The notes under the pieces: model-generated | Seen by the model: only the letters and a program-made list of their open reading frames with translations | What the model was told of the DNA's origin: nothing | Database searches by the model: none | Assembly (NCBI GenBank): GCA_021807585.1 | Contig: JAKBCQ010000124.1 | Location: forward strand, 1 to 7,138 | DNA: 7,138 bases | Direction: 5' to 3' | From: Planctomycetota bacterium | Lineage (GTDB): Bacteria > Planctomycetota > Planctomycetia > Isosphaerales > Isosphaeraceae | In this document: positions 6,080 through 7,138 of the stretch, piece after piece | Layout: every line of letters starts with the position of its first letter | Numbering within the stretch: position 1 is the first letter of the stretch | Program-made: the position numbers and the translations under genes

Positions 6080-6856
6080 ATGGCGATGTGGATCGTGGGA
6101 CATAAGGATATCGAGCTCGACCTGATCGCGGTCGGCGCTCATCCCGACGACGTCGAGATCGCCTGCGGTGGGACGCTGGCTCGCTTGGCGGGGATCGGCT
6201 ACCGCGTGGGGATCGTCGATTTAACCGACGGCGAACCGACGCCGGCTTCACCCGGCCCCGACGTTCGGCTTGAGGAATCGCGGCTGGCGGCGGTCGATCT
6301 GGGAGCGTTGGTGCGGATCAATCTCAACCTTCCGAATCGACGGTTGTTTGATGGATTTGAGGCGAGGTTGGCGTTGGCGACGGTGTTCCGTCTTCATCGT
6401 CCCAAGGTCGTGCTCGGTTTCGCGGGCAAGACGGTGCTTGCATCGCCCGATCATTATCAGGCGATGCTGATCACCGACGCCGCGGTGTTTTATAGTCGGC
6501 TTAGCAAATGGGACGAGTATTTCGACGGTATGCCGGTGCATTCGATCAGTAATCAGCTTGGTTTTCCGATTTCGTTTCATGGGATGCGGGATCCGGAATC
6601 GGCGGGGTCGATCGTGGCGGATATCGGCACGACATTGGCGGTGAAATTGGCCGCGATTGGTCGCTATCAGACGCAGTTTCCGCCTTCGAAGGCGGGGGTG
6701 TTCCGCGCGGTGGAATCGATGAATCGGTATCACGGTCATACCGCGGGATTCGAGGCGGGTGAGGTGTTTCTCACGTATCGCGCGGTCGGAGTCGACGATT
6801 TAATCCGGTGGGCGAGTCCCAAAGACGCCAAACCCGCCGCGGCGCGCGGCGTTTAA
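6080..6856 (+). CDS. PIG-L/LmbE-family zinc deacetylase, BshB1-like
   Basis: This 258-residue cytoplasmic metal-dependent N-acetylglucosamine deacetylase has the family opening VGAHPDDVEIACGGT. There H21 and D24 bind zinc, and D23 is the expected general base. The second metal motif is SPDH (122-125), with H125 as third ligand, in place of the common HPDH. The segments DLTDGEPT, R-x-x-E-x-x-x-A, LPNRRLFD and the C-terminal YHGHTAGFEAGEVF follow the BshB1 pattern, the enzyme that deacetylates N-acetylglucosaminyl-malate during bacillithiol synthesis. Whether this organism makes bacillithiol is not visible, as BshA and BshC are absent here, so another sugar conjugate is possible. The ATG at 6080 has GAGG 5 nt upstream; the ATG at 6086 is an equally sensible start. 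It appears to have its own promoter (6019-6047). Confidence 0.9.
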   Translation: MAMWIVGHKDIELDLIAVGAHPDDVEIACGGTLARLAGIGYRVGIVDLTDGEPTPASPGPDVRLEESRLAAVDLGALVRINLNLPNRRLFDGFEARLALATVFRLHRPKVVLGFAGKTVLASPDHYQAMLITDAAVFYSRLSKWDEYFDGMPVHSISNQLGFPISFHGMRDPESAGSIVADIGTTLAVKLAAIGRYQTQFPPSKAGVFRAVESMNRYHGHTAGFEAGEVFLTYRAVGVDDLIRWASPKDAKPAAARGV

Positions 6857-6895
6857 CCCGCTAAGTGGTCCGTCGATCGGCGGACGAGGTGTATC

Positions 6896-7138
6896 GTGCC
6901 TTCGAGTTTATGGGGATTTTGGAAAAAGCTGTGGGGTAGGCCCGTCGCCGGGTCGTCGTCATCGGCTGCGCCCGCGGCGGCCGCACCCGCCGAAGCTCCG
7001 CCGCCGGGAGCGAAGAATTGGAAACTAAAATTTGGGTATATGTCAATTGTTGGGGACGTCCGCGAACATAATGAAGATAATTATCATATACCGATTGCTA
7101 GATCAACTCGCGGGATAAACGGCGGCGGGGGGAACGGT
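6896..7138 (+). CDS. PP2C-family serine/threonine phosphatase, N-terminal part only
   Basis: The frame starts at GTG 6896, with GAGG (6886-6889) 6 nt upstream, and runs open to the window end, giving 81 residues. An in-frame stop at 6854-6856 excludes an earlier start. The first 15 residues are rich in Trp and Lys (LWGFWKKLW), followed by a low-complexity Ala/Pro/Ser linker (about 18-39). The catalytic domain then begins with SIVGDVREHNEDNY (50-63). R56 and the E60-D61 pair match the first metal-binding motif of PP2C (PrpC/Stp-type) phosphatases, which dephosphorylate Ser/Thr in signalling. Later motifs lie outside the window, so domain order and any fusion are unknown. Bases about 7016-7110 are markedly AT-rich compared with everything around them. 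A 39-nt gap follows the deacetylase gene, so the two may be cotranscribed. A small hairpin (GTCCG 6868-6872 with CGGAC 6881-6885) abuts the ribosome site. Confidence 0.8.
   Translation, partial: MPSSLWGFWKKLWGRPVAGSSSSAAPAAAAPAEAPPPGAKNWKLKFGYMSIVGDVREHNEDNYHIPIARSTRGINGGGGNG

Overview
The window is a GC-rich (about 60% by eye), densely coded bacterial chromosome segment. Every gene I can support lies on the + strand. The best taxonomic guess is a planctomycete (Planctomycetota). The basis is the style of the BshB1-like deacetylase (the stretch around AVFYSRL and the SPDH variant), the fused cbb3 oxidase, the mix of ATG, TTG and GTG starts, and the Tat-lipoprotein molybdoenzyme. This is a judgement from family memory, not a search result.

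Region 1 (about 38-4458) looks like one operon for aerobic respiration of sulfite or a similar inorganic donor. A promoter-like pair (38-65) sits just before a SorA-like molybdenum oxidoreductase with a Tat-lipoprotein leader. It is followed by a SorB-like membrane-anchored monoheme cytochrome c. An ATGA overlap then leads into an 885-residue cbb3-type oxidase that joins CcoN, CcoO and two further cytochrome c domains in one chain. Last comes a 42-residue single-pass membrane protein that may be a CcoQ-like accessory. Electrons could pass from the Mo centre to the SorB-like heme, to three hemes c on the fused oxidase, and on to the heme b/b3-CuB site that reduces O2. The substrate and the physical complex are inferred; the order and the cofactor ligands are visible.

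Region 2 (4459-5859) holds cobL (fused CbiE-CbiT), a cobalamin-pathway methyltransferase, with no other corrin genes in view. Region 3 (5860-6079) is a 220-base gap. It contains a possible 24-codon ORF, a second copy of a 19/20-nt motif also found upstream of cobL, and a good sigma70-like promoter for the next gene. Region 4 (6080-6856) is a BshB1-like PIG-L/LmbE zinc deacetylase. Region 5 (6896-7138) is the start of a PP2C-family phosphatase cut by the window end.

There is no sign of tRNA, rRNA, CRISPR, insertion sequence or riboswitch. No stretch over 300 bases lacks a gene.
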